Source: Nocardia brasiliensis (GTDB taxonomy: Bacteria; Actinomycetota; Actinomycetes; Mycobacteriales; Mycobacteriaceae). Taken from it: a stretch of 64,000 nucleotides of DNA. The notes below the pieces were generated by a model. That model worked only from the letters and a program-made list of their open reading frames with translations. It did no database searches and was not told the DNA's origin. The DNA lies in contig NZ_CP046171.1 of NCBI RefSeq assembly GCF_011801125.1, positions 3,162,001 to 3,226,000 of the forward strand. Reading direction: 5' to 3'. The stretch's first letter is position 1. Each line of letters begins with the position of its first letter. Below, piece by piece: positions 25,134-34,320 of this stretch. Position numbers and translations under genes: made by a program.

Positions 25134-26678
25134 TTGACCGAATTTCTTGCCACGATCAACGACTACATATGGAGTAATGCGCTGGTCTACCTCTGTCTGG
25201 CGGCCGGCGTGTACTTCTCCATACGCTCCAGGTTCGTCCAGGTGCGTCAGGTTCCGGAGATGATCCGGCAGATGCGCCAAGGCGAGACGTCGCCGTCGGG
25301 CGTGTCGTCCTTTCAAGCGTTGACCATGTCGCTGTCCGGTCGGGTCGGCACCGGCAATATCGCGGGCGTCGCGACCGCGATCGCGTTCGGCGGGCCCGGC
25401 GCGCTGTTCTGGATGTGGGCTGTGGCCTTCCTTGGGGCCTCGACCTCGTTCGTCGAGTCCACCCTCGGGCAGATCTATAAGACCCGCGACCGCCTCACCG
25501 GCGAATACCGTGGCGGGCCCGCCTACTACTTCAGCAAGGCGATGGCGCACACCCGCGCGGCACCGGTGTTCAAGGTCTACGGGTTCATCTTCGCCGCGGT
25601 GACCGTTCTCGCCTGCGGCCTGCTCCTGCCCAGCGTGCAGTCCAACTCGATGGCCTCCGCCATGCATCAGGCCTGGGGTGTGTCGGAATGGGCGGTGGCT
25701 GTCGGCACAGTGATCGTCCTGGCGTTCGTGATCATCGGCGGCGTCAAGCGCATCGCGGCGTTCGCCTCGATCGTGGTGCCGTTCATGGCCGTGGTCTACA
25801 TCGCGGTGGCGCTGGTGATCGTGATCGCCAATGCCGGGGAACTGCCCTCGGTCATCCGTTTGATCTTCTCCAGTGCCTTCGGCCTCGATTCGGCGTTCGG
25901 CGCGATCATCGGCTCGGCGGTCATGTGGGGCGTCAAGCGCGGCGTCTACTCCAATGAGGCGGGCCAGGGCACCGGCCCGCACTCGGCCGCGGCGGCGGAG
26001 GTCTCGCACCCCGCCAAGCAGGGCCTGGTGCAGGCGTTCGCCGTGTACGTCGACACGCTCTTCATCTGCACCGCAACGGGTTTCCTCATTCTCTCGACCG
26101 GCGCGTACCGCGTGTTCGACGGTGAGTCCGCGACCGGGCCCGTGCTGGCGGAGGGCGGCGTGCTCCCCGCGGACGCCGCGGTGGGCCCGGCCTTCGCGCA
26201 GGTCGGCTTCGACACGCTGTGGAGCGGCGCCGGCGCGTCCTTCGTCGCCATCTCGCTGGCGTTCTTCTGTCTGACCACGATCATCGCCTACTACTACATG
26301 GCCGAGACGAATCTGCGGTTCATGCTCGGCAAGTACGCGACCACTCCGCTCCCGCTGATCCGCAACACGCTCGGCTCGAACCTCACCCTGCTGTTGCAGG
26401 CGCTGATACTGGTGTCGGTCGCGGTGGGCGCGGTCTCGACCGCGACCGACGCGTGGACGCTCGGTGACATCGGTGTCGGACTGATGGCCTGGCTCAACAT
26501 CATCGGCATCATCATTCTCCAGCAGCCCGCCTATAAGGCGTTGCGCGACTTCGAACGTCAGCAGAAGGCGGGCCTGGACCCGGTCTTCGATCCGTTGGCG
26601 CTGAACATTCCCGGCGCGACGTTCTGGGAGACCTATCGACGCAGCCCGGATCGGGATCGGGCGACGGCCGAGCAGTAG
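25134..26678 (+). CDS. AGCS family alanine/glycine:sodium symporter
   Basis: A 514-residue membrane protein with about eleven helices. The family signature SSFQALTMSLSGRVGTGNIAG is at residues 58-78, and NEAGQGTGPHSAAAAE further on is the second conserved block. Members bring alanine or glycine into the cell with sodium. The start is TTG at 25134, after an AGGAG site at 25123-25127. A GTG at 25128 is less well placed. The gene stands alone and ends with a strong stem-loop. Confidence 0.92.
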   Translation: MTEFLATINDYIWSNALVYLCLAAGVYFSIRSRFVQVRQVPEMIRQMRQGETSPSGVSSFQALTMSLSGRVGTGNIAGVATAIAFGGPGALFWMWAVAFLGASTSFVESTLGQIYKTRDRLTGEYRGGPAYYFSKAMAHTRAAPVFKVYGFIFAAVTVLACGLLLPSVQSNSMASAMHQAWGVSEWAVAVGTVIVLAFVIIGGVKRIAAFASIVVPFMAVVYIAVALVIVIANAGELPSVIRLIFSSAFGLDSAFGAIIGSAVMWGVKRGVYSNEAGQGTGPHSAAAAEVSHPAKQGLVQAFAVYVDTLFICTATGFLILSTGAYRVFDGESATGPVLAEGGVLPADAAVGPAFAQVGFDTLWSGAGASFVAISLAFFCLTTIIAYYYMAETNLRFMLGKYATTPLPLIRNTLGSNLTLLLQALILVSVAVGAVSTATDAWTLGDIGVGLMAWLNIIGIIILQQPAYKALRDFERQQKAGLDPVFDPLALNIPGATFWETYRRSPDRDRATAEQ

Positions 26679-26688
26679 CGGCCGATTC

Positions 26689-26742
26689 GAGGAGGGGCCT
26701 GTCGCGGCCGGGGTTGTTGTCCCGCGCCGCGGCAGGCTCCTC
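26689..26742 (+). terminator. Terminator after the AGCS symporter
   Basis: A long imperfect stem (left arm GAGGAGGGGCCTGTCGCGGC, right arm GCCGCGGCAGGCTCCTC) with a loop of about 17 bases, followed by a T-rich stretch, lies 10 bp after the symporter stop. Confidence 0.8.
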
Positions 26743-26865
26743 TTGCTTTGGTGGAGCGGTGACCACTTGTTCGCTGTGATGCGTTGTGGCGCAATCAGTT
26801 TCGGTATGGTTGAGACACGGCGATCGGCTGTGATCCAGATCGCTGCCGCCTGCTGTCAGCATTCG

Positions 26866-27303
26866 GGAGCCGCCCTCGGCAGCACCGTCGCCGATTTCGG
26901 CGTGCCCGGCGTGGTCGAGCACGCCCACCATGTGGCGAGCAAGCGGGCCGCCCTGCGGCTGCGGGAACGACTCGAGCAGCTGCGGGACGGCGAGCCCGTG
27001 CTCGTCGTCGGTGGCGGCCTGACCAGCATCGAGATCGCCACCGAGATCGCCGAGGCACGTCCGGAGCTGCGGGTCGCCATGGCCGCGCGCCGCGGCGTCG
27101 GCGACTGGCTCACCGACAAAGCGCAGCACCACCTGCGCAGCGCGTTCGAACGCTTCGGTATCACCGTCCGCGAGAACGCCGACGTCAGCCCCGAGGGCGT
27201 GGTCACCAGTTCAGGCGCGCGGATCGACGCTCAATTGACTGTCTGGACAGCGGGTTTCGCCGTGCATCCGATCGCGGCCGCCAGCACGCTCGCCGTCTCC
27301 GAG
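26866..27303 (+). pseudogene. Internal fragment of an NDH-like FAD oxidoreductase
   Basis: The segment from GSTVADFGVPGVVEHAHHVA through VLVVGGGLTSIEIATEIAE to AQLTVWTAGFAVHP is the middle of a type II NADH dehydrogenase-like or related pyridine nucleotide oxidoreductase. The N-terminal FAD motif and the C-terminal GD-containing FAD end are both missing. The frame continues on both sides with unrelated residues. It is a remnant left by deletions, directly before the GIY-YIG gene on the other strand. Confidence 0.7.
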
Positions 27304-27348
27304 ACCGCGGCCGACTTCGGCTTAGTGCCCCGTCCAGGAACTTCGGCA

Positions 27349-28173
27349 CTAGTTCCTGTTCAAGCCGAACTTTCGCGACAGCAGTACGTTCTTCCAATAG
27401 CTTTCGCGCGCGAGCACATGCTCGTCCGCCGTCCGCATCGACCAGAACTCCAGCAGTGCGAAGCGCAGATTCGTGCGCGCGTACTCCGCGCCCTGCGCGC
27501 CGACCAATTCGCGCAACGCGACATTGCCGCCGTGCAGCGAGTCCACATACTCGCGCAGGCGGGCCCAGATCCCGGTGTCGCCGTAGGCCGAGCCGACGTA
27601 GGCCTTGCCCGTCGCCTCGTCGTGGATCACATAGACGCCCTTCATGTGCTGCAACGCGCCACGCCAATCGGGCCAGTCCTGTTCGACGGCGACCTCCAGC
27701 ACGCCGAGGGCGTGATTGATCTGATCGTGGCCGGGAAATGGCTCACCGGCGTAAGGCGACTCCAAGACCGCTGCGACCTCGATCTGGTCCAGATAGGTCT
27801 CCATGTTCAACCGGACAGTCCGACCCGGTGGTTTGAACGACACGACGAGGCGCTTGATGAACGCGCCCATCAGGTCCTCGCGCAACTCGATATCGTAAGC
27901 GTTCGCACCGGGCAAGGGCCGCCGCCCGACAACCTCGAAGACGCCACCGAATAGCCACCGCGTCGGCCGACTCCGATCCCTGGCGAGCGAGAAGATGAAT
28001 TGCCGATTGAATTCGTCACGGGTACCCCGCCACCGATGCCAACCAACCCACTCCGCCCAACTGTGCGCCAGCGCGTCAATCGGATGAGCCGCACCATTCC
28101 ACGTCGCGCAATGCAACTTGCACGCCGCCGGATCCAGCCCCCCAACCAGCCCCTTCAGAGGTATCGCCACCAC
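27349..28173 (-). CDS. GIY-YIG nuclease family protein
   Basis: The C-terminal part contains a GIY-YIG domain: KGVYVIHDEATGKAYVGSAY supplies the two short motifs, followed by WARLREY and the later Glu in LLEFWSM. The N-terminal 140 residues are a domain I cannot name, found in other actinobacterial members. These proteins are candidate metal-dependent nucleases; the biological role is unknown. I chose the GTG at 28173 (VVAIPLKGL), since the frame upstream is proline-rich and has no family match. Confidence 0.75.
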   Translation of the reverse strand: MVAIPLKGLVGGLDPAACKLHCATWNGAAHPIDALAHSWAEWVGWHRWRGTRDEFNRQFIFSLARDRSRPTRWLFGGVFEVVGRRPLPGANAYDIELREDLMGAFIKRLVVSFKPPGRTVRLNMETYLDQIEVAAVLESPYAGEPFPGHDQINHALGVLEVAVEQDWPDWRGALQHMKGVYVIHDEATGKAYVGSAYGDTGIWARLREYVDSLHGGNVALRELVGAQGAEYARTNLRFALLEFWSMRTADEHVLARESYWKNVLLSRKFGLNRN

Positions 28174-28355
28174 AACCGCGATGCTACGTCGACACCCGAA
28201 TAGGTGCTGATCAACGGTGTGGTCGAAAGCGCAGGTGTCCCATGGACTGACACCGCGGGAATGCGGGCTGAGCACCGCGTTCTTGGGGTGGGCGTATACA
28301 TGGATGTGATCATGGGCGCGGGGTGGGGCGCGTTGCGATGCTAGGAGGAGTGGCG

Positions 28356-28907
28356 ATGGTGTCCATCGAGATGGTGGCGGTGGAGGCGGCTGGCGATGCG
28401 GCATTGGTCGGCGAGCTGACCGACCTGGTGAATCGGGTATATGAGGTGGCCGAGGAGGGGTTGTGGCGCGACGGTGCCAGTCGCACAACGACATCCGAGA
28501 TGGCGGGGTTGATCGCCGCCGGGTATATCGCCTTGGCGCGTGACGAGGATGGCGGCATCGTCGGTGCCGTCTGTATTCAGCAATTGGCCGACGACATCGG
28601 CGAATTCGGCATGCTGGTGTGCGCGCCAGAGCGGCGTGGCGCCGGAATCGGCCGGGCCCTGGTCGATTTCGCCGAGCGTCACTGTGTCGAACTGGGTGCG
28701 CGGGCGGTGCAGCTGGAGCTACTGGTGCCGCGCGGGTGGACGCATCCGGTGAAGGAGTCCTTGCGCGGCTGGTACATGCGGCTCGGGTACGTCCTCGAGC
28801 GCAAGGGCGAGCTGGAGGAAAGCTACCCGCATCTGGTGCCGCTGCTCGCCACCCCGTGCGACTTCCTCATTTTCCACAAGGACCGAGCAGCCGTCTCGGC
28901 GAACTGA
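28356..28907 (+). CDS. GNAT family N-acetyltransferase
   Basis: A 183-residue protein with the GNAT core: strand VGAVCIQQLADDIGEFGMLVCAPERRGAGIGRALVDFAE contains the acetyl-CoA-binding RRGAGIGR loop. Downstream, LELLVPRGWTHPVKESLRGWYMRLGY is the usual C-terminal block. It transfers acetyl groups to an amine substrate that cannot be predicted. The ATG at 28356 has AGGAGG at 28343-28348, a better start than the ATGs at 28338 and 28323. Confidence 0.88.
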   Translation: MVSIEMVAVEAAGDAALVGELTDLVNRVYEVAEEGLWRDGASRTTTSEMAGLIAAGYIALARDEDGGIVGAVCIQQLADDIGEFGMLVCAPERRGAGIGRALVDFAERHCVELGARAVQLELLVPRGWTHPVKESLRGWYMRLGYVLERKGELEESYPHLVPLLATPCDFLIFHKDRAAVSAN

Positions 28908-28913
28908 GCGTCG

Positions 28914-29215
28914 TCAGGATCTCTTGTCTCGAAAGAGCTCTCGGAGGTCGGCGCCGAGTTCGTCGGGATCTCGAGTGCGGCGAAATGGCCGCCGTGGTCG
29001 AGCTCGGTCCAGCGGGTGATGGTGTGGGAGGGTTCGGAGTAGCGACGGATCGCCCAGTCGATCGGGATCAGTAGTACGCCGGTCGGGACGCCGGAGTCTG
29101 GTTCGGGGCCCCAGCCGCCCGCGCGGATATAGGTGACGTACGCAGAGGCGCCCGCGGTGCCGGTGAGTCAGTACAGCATCACGTTGGTGAGCAACAGGGT
29201 CGGCGCATGAGTTCG
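28914..29215 (-). pseudogene. C-terminal remnant of an epoxide hydrolase-like protein
   Basis: Read on the minus strand, the remnant gives LLTNVMLY, then an in-frame TGA at 29168-29170 where Trp is expected, then LTGTAGASAYVTYI, IDWAIRRYSEPSHTITRW, and GGHFAALE. After this a one-base deletion near 28960 moves the frame, and DPDELGADLRELFR ends it. This is the C-terminus of the epoxide hydrolase branch of the alpha/beta hydrolases, with the catalytic His in GGHFAA. The N-terminal two thirds are missing. Confidence 0.72.
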
Positions 29216-29369
29216 GCCCTGGCGCACATCAGCGCGGGGCGCTCGCTGGCCGGGGGAGTTGGACGGTTGGTCAGGGGGAATTGGTGGCGGTGGCTACTCG
29301 CGAAATGCTTACCTGAGTTCCCCCTGATCAGTTGACCAGCGATCGCCCACCCTCAGGGGGACATACGCT

Positions 29370-29978
29370 GTGCGGGTGTATCGCGAGCAGTCTCCGCCGG
29401 TAGTAGTCGATCTAGCGCACGGCGCGAAAGGGAAGTCCGCGGCAGCGATCGCTGTTGCCGGTGGGTTCGGTGTGTTCGGCGTCGCGGCCGGGTTGACGGG
29501 TGGCGTGTCCGGCAGTCCTGCGGTGGCGATCGCGGCCGTGGTGTTCGGGGCGATCATGCTGCTGATCGCATTGATCGGTCTGCTCTCGTGGCGGGCGGTC
29601 ACCCGGCCTCGTTCGCTTGTGCTCGAGCCGGCCGGAATCCGATGGATCGATCCGCGCGGTAGCTCCTGGTCGGTCGCTTGGCCCGAGCTGGCGGCCGTCT
29701 CGGTGTCGCGCACGGTGAACCGAAATCCCAGGAAACTGGTCTCCTCGGCGATGGTGCGGCTCGACCTGTTTCCCGCCGACCCCGGCTTCCGGCAACGCCA
29801 TCCCGAGATGGAACGGCTCTGGGAGTTCCACGGGGTCCGAAACGGTTACCGGGTGCCGTTCGGCGACATCCCCGACTCGCACGGCCTCGTCCCCCGCCTC
29901 GACGCCGGGTTTCGGGTGTTCGCGGGGCCGCGGTACCGGGGTGTGATCGATGAGGGATTCACCGTCGGATTGTTCTGA
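29370..29978 (+). CDS. Hypothetical membrane protein with two N-terminal helices
   Basis: A 202-residue protein with a pair of hydrophobic segments (AAIAVAGGFGVFGVAAGLTGG and AVVFGAIMLLIALIGLLSW) followed by a soluble region of about 120 residues. The soluble part (SLVLEPAGIRWIDPRGSSWSV) resembles a PH-like fold found in small actinobacterial membrane proteins. No enzyme motif is present. The GTG at 29370 is preceded by AGGGGGA. Function unknown. Confidence 0.7.
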   Translation: MRVYREQSPPVVVDLAHGAKGKSAAAIAVAGGFGVFGVAAGLTGGVSGSPAVAIAAVVFGAIMLLIALIGLLSWRAVTRPRSLVLEPAGIRWIDPRGSSWSVAWPELAAVSVSRTVNRNPRKLVSSAMVRLDLFPADPGFRQRHPEMERLWEFHGVRNGYRVPFGDIPDSHGLVPRLDAGFRVFAGPRYRGVIDEGFTVGLF

Positions 29979-30021
29979 GGGTCACCGATGAGTTTTCGCG
30001 GCCGTGCCCGTCAGTAGTGGT

Positions 30022-30891
30022 ATGACGACGCACAAGCTCGAAATCTCCGGCGCGACACTGACCTACGATGTGCACGGGCCCCTGCCCACCGCCGCTGGCC
30101 GCCCGCCGCTGCTCATGATCGGGCTGCCGATGGAGGCCAATGGGTTCGCCACGCTCGCGTCGCATTTCCCCGACCGCACGGTCGTCACCTACGACCCGCG
30201 CGGACTCGGGCGCAGCGTGCGCGCCGACGGCGAGACCACCAACGTGCCCGCGGTCCACGCCGAAGACGTGCACGCCGTCATCGAGGCCCTCGGCGCCGGT
30301 CCGGTCGAGATGTTCGCCAGCAGCGGCGGCGCGATCGTCGCACTGGCCCTCGTCACCGCCCATCCCGCCGACATAACCGTCCTGGTCGCCCACGAACCGC
30401 CCCTGCTGTCGATGCTCCCCGACGCCGCGGCGGCCGAGCGTGCCGCGGACGGCTATCGCGCCGCCTACGCGGCGAAGGGATTCGGCGCGGGCATGGCGTC
30501 CTTCATCGCGATGACCTCCTGGCAGGGCGAATTCACCGACGACTACTTCGCCGCGCCCGCCGCGGATCCGGCGATGTTCGGTCTGCCCACCGCGGACGAC
30601 GGCTCCCGCGACGACCCGCTGCTGTCGGAGCGTTCCAGCCAGGTCGTCGCCTACCGCCCCGACGTCGCCGCCCTCAACGCGGCACCGACCCGAATCATCC
30701 TCGGCTACGGCGAGGAATCGACCGGCACGGTCACCGCCCGCACCACGATCGCGCTCGGCGAACAACTCGGACACCAGCCCGCGCTCTTCCCCAGCCATCA
30801 CGGCGGCTTCACCGGTCCCGAATCCGGCTACGCCGGTGAGCCGGAAGCCTTCGCCCGCGTCCTCCACGAAATCCTCGCCACCACCAACTGA
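30022..30891 (+). CDS. Alpha/beta hydrolase
   Basis: A 289-residue alpha/beta hydrolase fold protein. The oxyanion region is near LMIGLPMEANGFATLASHF and the strand before helix B reads VVTYDPRGLGRSV. The nucleophile elbow FASSGGAIVAL places Ser in a degenerate GxSxG. The catalytic His is in FPSHHGGFTGPESGY. The ATG at 30022 (MTTHKLEI) is preferred over a GTG at 30004. The substrate cannot be predicted. Confidence 0.85.
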   Translation: MTTHKLEISGATLTYDVHGPLPTAAGRPPLLMIGLPMEANGFATLASHFPDRTVVTYDPRGLGRSVRADGETTNVPAVHAEDVHAVIEALGAGPVEMFASSGGAIVALALVTAHPADITVLVAHEPPLLSMLPDAAAAERAADGYRAAYAAKGFGAGMASFIAMTSWQGEFTDDYFAAPAADPAMFGLPTADDGSRDDPLLSERSSQVVAYRPDVAALNAAPTRIILGYGEESTGTVTARTTIALGEQLGHQPALFPSHHGGFTGPESGYAGEPEAFARVLHEILATTN

Positions 30892-30993
30892 ACCGACCGG
30901 CGGCACCGCTGAAGAGCCGACAACAGTCGACCCGCCAACAATCCGGTCAGAGGGTCGACACCGCGCGAGGTGTGCACGCCGCCTCGCCCTCGA

Positions 30994-32304
30994 CTACGCG
31001 CTGACCGGCGCGTTTTCGCCGTCCGCGGCTCTTTCTCGGTAGAGGTAGGCGATGGCGATGGCGAGTGTCGTCAGGATGGAGATGGTGGTGAGGGTGGTTG
31101 CGAGCGGGGCGGGTGGGGAATGGCGCAGGGTGAGAACGGTGGCGGTGGTGGCGACGGTTGCCATCAGGCCGGTGATGGCGGTGACGATGATGCCGGGGTG
31201 GGCGGGTATCCCGTAGATGGCGCGGGGAAGTCGATTCGTCGCGGGCAGTGGCTGAGTGATGAGCGCGTAGACCGCCAAGATCGCCGTGAACGCGATGTAG
31301 CCGAGGCCCGCCGCGGGCGGATAGCCCTGGGCGCCGGGCGAGGTGTTCAACAACAGGTAGCCGATGTCGGAGGCGGCCGCGGCCAGGAGCGCGGTGGCGA
31401 GGAATACCGAACCGACGATCCGGCGACCGCAGATCAGCGGGCCCAGTGCGGCCAGGCTCAGGGTGAAGTCGGTGGCGGGGTAGAGGGCGAACACGAGCGT
31501 GATCGGGGATCCGACGTCGCGGTTCAAGACGACGAGCAACCACAGAACCGCCGCGTACGCGCCGCCGAGCATGCAGAAGTAGGTGACCGCGTTGTCGACG
31601 TCGTTGCGCACGCTGGCGATGCCGAGTCGCCTCGCGCGGATCCACATTGCCGCGGCCGCGAAGACCGGCATCGAGAGAAATCCGATGTCGTGCAGATGTC
31701 CGTTGGGGATGCCCTGGGCATGGATGTTGCGCGCGACGAACCACGCGACCTGTCCGCAGGTCCACGCGGTGACCGCCGCCAGCAGCAGTCCGAAGTGCAC
31801 GGTGTTGAGCCGGTCGCCGAGTTTGCGGAACAGCCACACCCGCACCATCAGGATCGCCACCGCCGAACTGCCGAACAGGATCTGCGACAGGTCGGTGATC
31901 GCGAGCGTGTGTTTCTCGTTGGTGTCGACGGCCTGCACCACGGCGATGACGACCATGGTCACGCACAGCGCCAAACCCAGCAGCAGTAGTCCGATACGCA
32001 GTGCCGGCGCCGGTGGTTCCCCGGTCGCGGTGCGCTTTGGTCGGGCAGTGGCGGTGGTGGTTCGTGCCGACGCGCGGTCCCACAGTTCTTGCGCGCGGCT
32101 CTCGTCCGCCCCCAACGTGCGGGCCACCTGTTCGATGATCGGCCAAGACGGCAGCGGCGCGTCGGGATTGAAAACCCGCGCGATCGTGGTGTGGCTGTAG
32201 TGAGTCTCGTTAGCGATTGCTCGTAAACTCGGCGCTCCTCGTGATTGACGCGCCGCTGCGAGGTAGTGCGTCAATTGGTGATGTGCATCATTATCGGCTT
32301 CCAC
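30994..32304 (-). CDS. HTH-containing multi-pass membrane protein
   Basis: The N-terminus has a helix-turn-helix of the XRE type (PSLRAIANETHYSHTTIARVF, then LPSWPIIEQVARTLG). After a linker, about ten hydrophobic segments follow, for example LRIGLLLLGLALCVTMVVI and TAITGLMATVATTATVL. A DNA-binding-type head on a polytopic membrane domain suggests a membrane-tethered regulator, though a cytosolic protein-binding role is equally possible. The GTG at 32304 after GAAAGGG was chosen; an ATG at 32391 adds 29 residues. Target genes are unknown. Confidence 0.72.
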   Translation of the reverse strand: MEADNDAHHQLTHYLAAARQSRGAPSLRAIANETHYSHTTIARVFNPDAPLPSWPIIEQVARTLGADESRAQELWDRASARTTTATARPKRTATGEPPAPALRIGLLLLGLALCVTMVVIAVVQAVDTNEKHTLAITDLSQILFGSSAVAILMVRVWLFRKLGDRLNTVHFGLLLAAVTAWTCGQVAWFVARNIHAQGIPNGHLHDIGFLSMPVFAAAAMWIRARRLGIASVRNDVDNAVTYFCMLGGAYAAVLWLLVVLNRDVGSPITLVFALYPATDFTLSLAALGPLICGRRIVGSVFLATALLAAAASDIGYLLLNTSPGAQGYPPAAGLGYIAFTAILAVYALITQPLPATNRLPRAIYGIPAHPGIIVTAITGLMATVATTATVLTLRHSPPAPLATTLTTISILTTLAIAIAYLYRERAADGENAPVSA

Positions 32305-32502
32305 GGGTGCCCTTTCATCACTGTAATCCCGAGTAAACCATCCTTGAGCTGTGTAAACCAGGGCTATGTCGGTTTGCGTTCCACTGGTCAACGATGTTCA
32401 AGTGTTTGGCATACCGCACAAGCGGGTCCTTGCACTCGACCAGTTGCAGACGTCTGTAGCGAGAGTTAGCTGGGAATTAGCCAGATCTGAGGAGTTTGCT
32501 CG

Positions 32503-33405
32503 ATGAAGAAGAGTCTGTGTGTGGCAACCGGCAGCGTTTGTATTGCTGCGGCCGCGTCCCTGGTCCTTCAGACGGCCACGGCCAACGCCGATGTCATCAT
32601 CAACAACAACCCCCCGGCCGTGGCGCCGGCCAACCCGCTGCCGCCGCTGATGAACCTGCCGGTGGCCCCGCCGTCCTGGTCCAACCTCGATGATGGTCGC
32701 ACCACCCTGCCCGCCAACCCCGGCACGACGACGCAGAACAATCAGCAGTCCGACGCCGAGCGGGAGCAGGCGCTGAACCAGCTGCACGACGACGCGGTCC
32801 ATGACGGCGTGGTCGACGGTGCCGCCACCGGCGGTGTCAACGGCACGGCCCTCGGTGCCGCCGACGGCGCCGGGATCGGTGCGGGCGTCGGCGCCGCGGC
32901 CGGTGCCGCCGCGGGCCTCGTGGCCGGACCGGCCATCGGCGCGCTCACCGGCATGGGCCTCGGCTGCATCGTCGGCCTGCCCGCCCTGATCATCGGATGC
33001 CTGCCCGGCGCGGTCATCGGCGGCATCATCGTCGGCGTCGCCGGCACCGTCTACGGCCCCATCATCGGCGCTGGCGCCGGTGCGGCGATCGGTGCGGGCA
33101 TCGGTGCCGCGATCGGCGGCGCGATCGGCGGGCCCATCGGCGAGCTGAACGGCGGCGCCACCGGCGGTGCCACTGCGGACTCCCAGTCCCGGCTGGAGCG
33201 CTCGCGCCAGGCCGCCCAGGGCAATCCCGTTGCCGCGCATGTCGTGCAGGCCGCGGCGGTGACCGCGCCCGAGCCGGCCGCGGCCGAGCCCGTTGCGTCG
33301 GTGGCCGCGCCGCTGCCGATCCCCGCTGAGATCAGCGCGATGATCCCGGAGAACATCGTCGACCTGATCCCGACGGACGCGGCCGCCCTCATCGGCCTGC
33401 GCTGA
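32503..33405 (+). CDS. Secreted Gly/Ala-rich protein with glycine-zipper segments
   Basis: A signal peptide with a cleavage site near ATANADV is followed by an Asn/Pro-rich stretch and then by about 120 residues of alternating Gly and Ala (GIGAGVGAAAGAAAGLVAG, GAGAAIGAGIGAAIGGAIGG) of the glycine-zipper type, which can insert in membranes or form oligomers. The C-terminus is Ala/Pro-rich. Such proteins are common in Nocardia and mycobacteria and have no known function. GAGGAG at 32488-32493 precedes the ATG, and a terminator follows the gene. Confidence 0.8.
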   Translation: MKKSLCVATGSVCIAAAASLVLQTATANADVIINNNPPAVAPANPLPPLMNLPVAPPSWSNLDDGRTTLPANPGTTTQNNQQSDAEREQALNQLHDDAVHDGVVDGAATGGVNGTALGAADGAGIGAGVGAAAGAAAGLVAGPAIGALTGMGLGCIVGLPALIIGCLPGAVIGGIIVGVAGTVYGPIIGAGAGAAIGAGIGAAIGGAIGGPIGELNGGATGGATADSQSRLERSRQAAQGNPVAAHVVQAAAVTAPEPAAAEPVASVAAPLPIPAEISAMIPENIVDLIPTDAAALIGLR

Positions 33406-33432
33406 TCCGCGTAGGACAAGGCTAGGAGGGGA

Positions 33433-33465
33433 GGAAGGGAGCCACCGCTACGGTGGTTCCCTTCC
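33433..33465 (+). terminator. Terminator after the Gly/Ala-rich secreted protein
   Basis: A 15-bp stem (left arm GGAAGGGAGCCACCG, right arm CGGTGGTTCCCTTCC, one G:T pair) with a CTA loop is followed by TGTTCGTG. It lies 28 bp downstream of the stop. Confidence 0.85.
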
Positions 33466-33508
33466 TGTTCGTGTGGGGCGGGACATTATCGAGTCCGGGA
33501 GCATCGCT

Positions 33509-34081
33509 TTGACGAAACAACCCGACGTGATCCCTCGACGGCGGCGGTACGAACTGTGCGCACTCGCTGCCGCGGCCATGCTCGTGGCCGGGGTGCTGGG
33601 TTACTACTGGTTCAAGCCGGTGTCGCCACCTCGGGTGAGCGTCGAACTGAGTCAGACCATCTTCAAGGTCACCAAGGACGACCTGCGCGGCCAGACGCTG
33701 GAGACCGCACTGACCAAAGTCGCCTACCCGCAATCAGTCTTCTACGACCACGTCGGTGACGTTTGGATCGTCGACCTGACTAACGGACCTTCGCAGACAT
33801 TGGTCCCGATCCCCGCCGACCCCGGCAACTGGACGATCGTGGCCGTTGGCTTCCGAGCGGCGACGCTGTCATCGATGGCCGAGGACCGGAGTCTCGCCCC
33901 TGGGCGGAAACCCGCGCTCAACTTCGTCACCTTCGGCATACGTCGTACCGAAGACATCCGCGGTGCCGAAATCGCGTCCATCGTGCAAGGCGAGCTCGAC
34001 GACACCTTGCCCGGAAGCAGTGGAACATCCGGCATGACGGCGTTCCGCTCCGGCACGGGCCCCACTCTTCGCGTTCAGTAG
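33509..34081 (+). CDS. Hypothetical membrane-anchored protein
   Basis: A protein of about 190 residues with a basic N-terminus (PRRRRYELC) and one membrane helix (ALAAAAMLVAGVLGYYWF), followed by an extracellular domain without a known motif. A TTG start at 33509 lies seven bases after CGGGAG. A GTG at 33473 is only eight bases after the preceding terminator stem and is less likely. Function unknown; the coding call rests on codon use and the membrane-anchor pattern. Confidence 0.6.
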   Translation: MTKQPDVIPRRRRYELCALAAAAMLVAGVLGYYWFKPVSPPRVSVELSQTIFKVTKDDLRGQTLETALTKVAYPQSVFYDHVGDVWIVDLTNGPSQTLVPIPADPGNWTIVAVGFRAATLSSMAEDRSLAPGRKPALNFVTFGIRRTEDIRGAEIASIVQGELDDTLPGSSGTSGMTAFRSGTGPTLRVQ

Positions 34082-34320
34082 CAGTGCGGCGATCATGGCG
34101 GTGCGGTCTGAGCGGCTCGTGGACCTGATGCGATGCCCGTTTCTGGCGGGAGCGATCGCGGGCTGTTCGATTGGGCTCGCCCCGATGACCGAGGTCGAGC
34201 TGGGCGACGTGCTCACCGGGCCTGCCGCCGCGCGGGGTGCTGTCCTCCCGCGCGGCGCCGATCACACACCGTCGGTCGTTCTCGAAGAGGCGTTGAATGG
34301 CTCGAATCCGCGCGCCCTTC

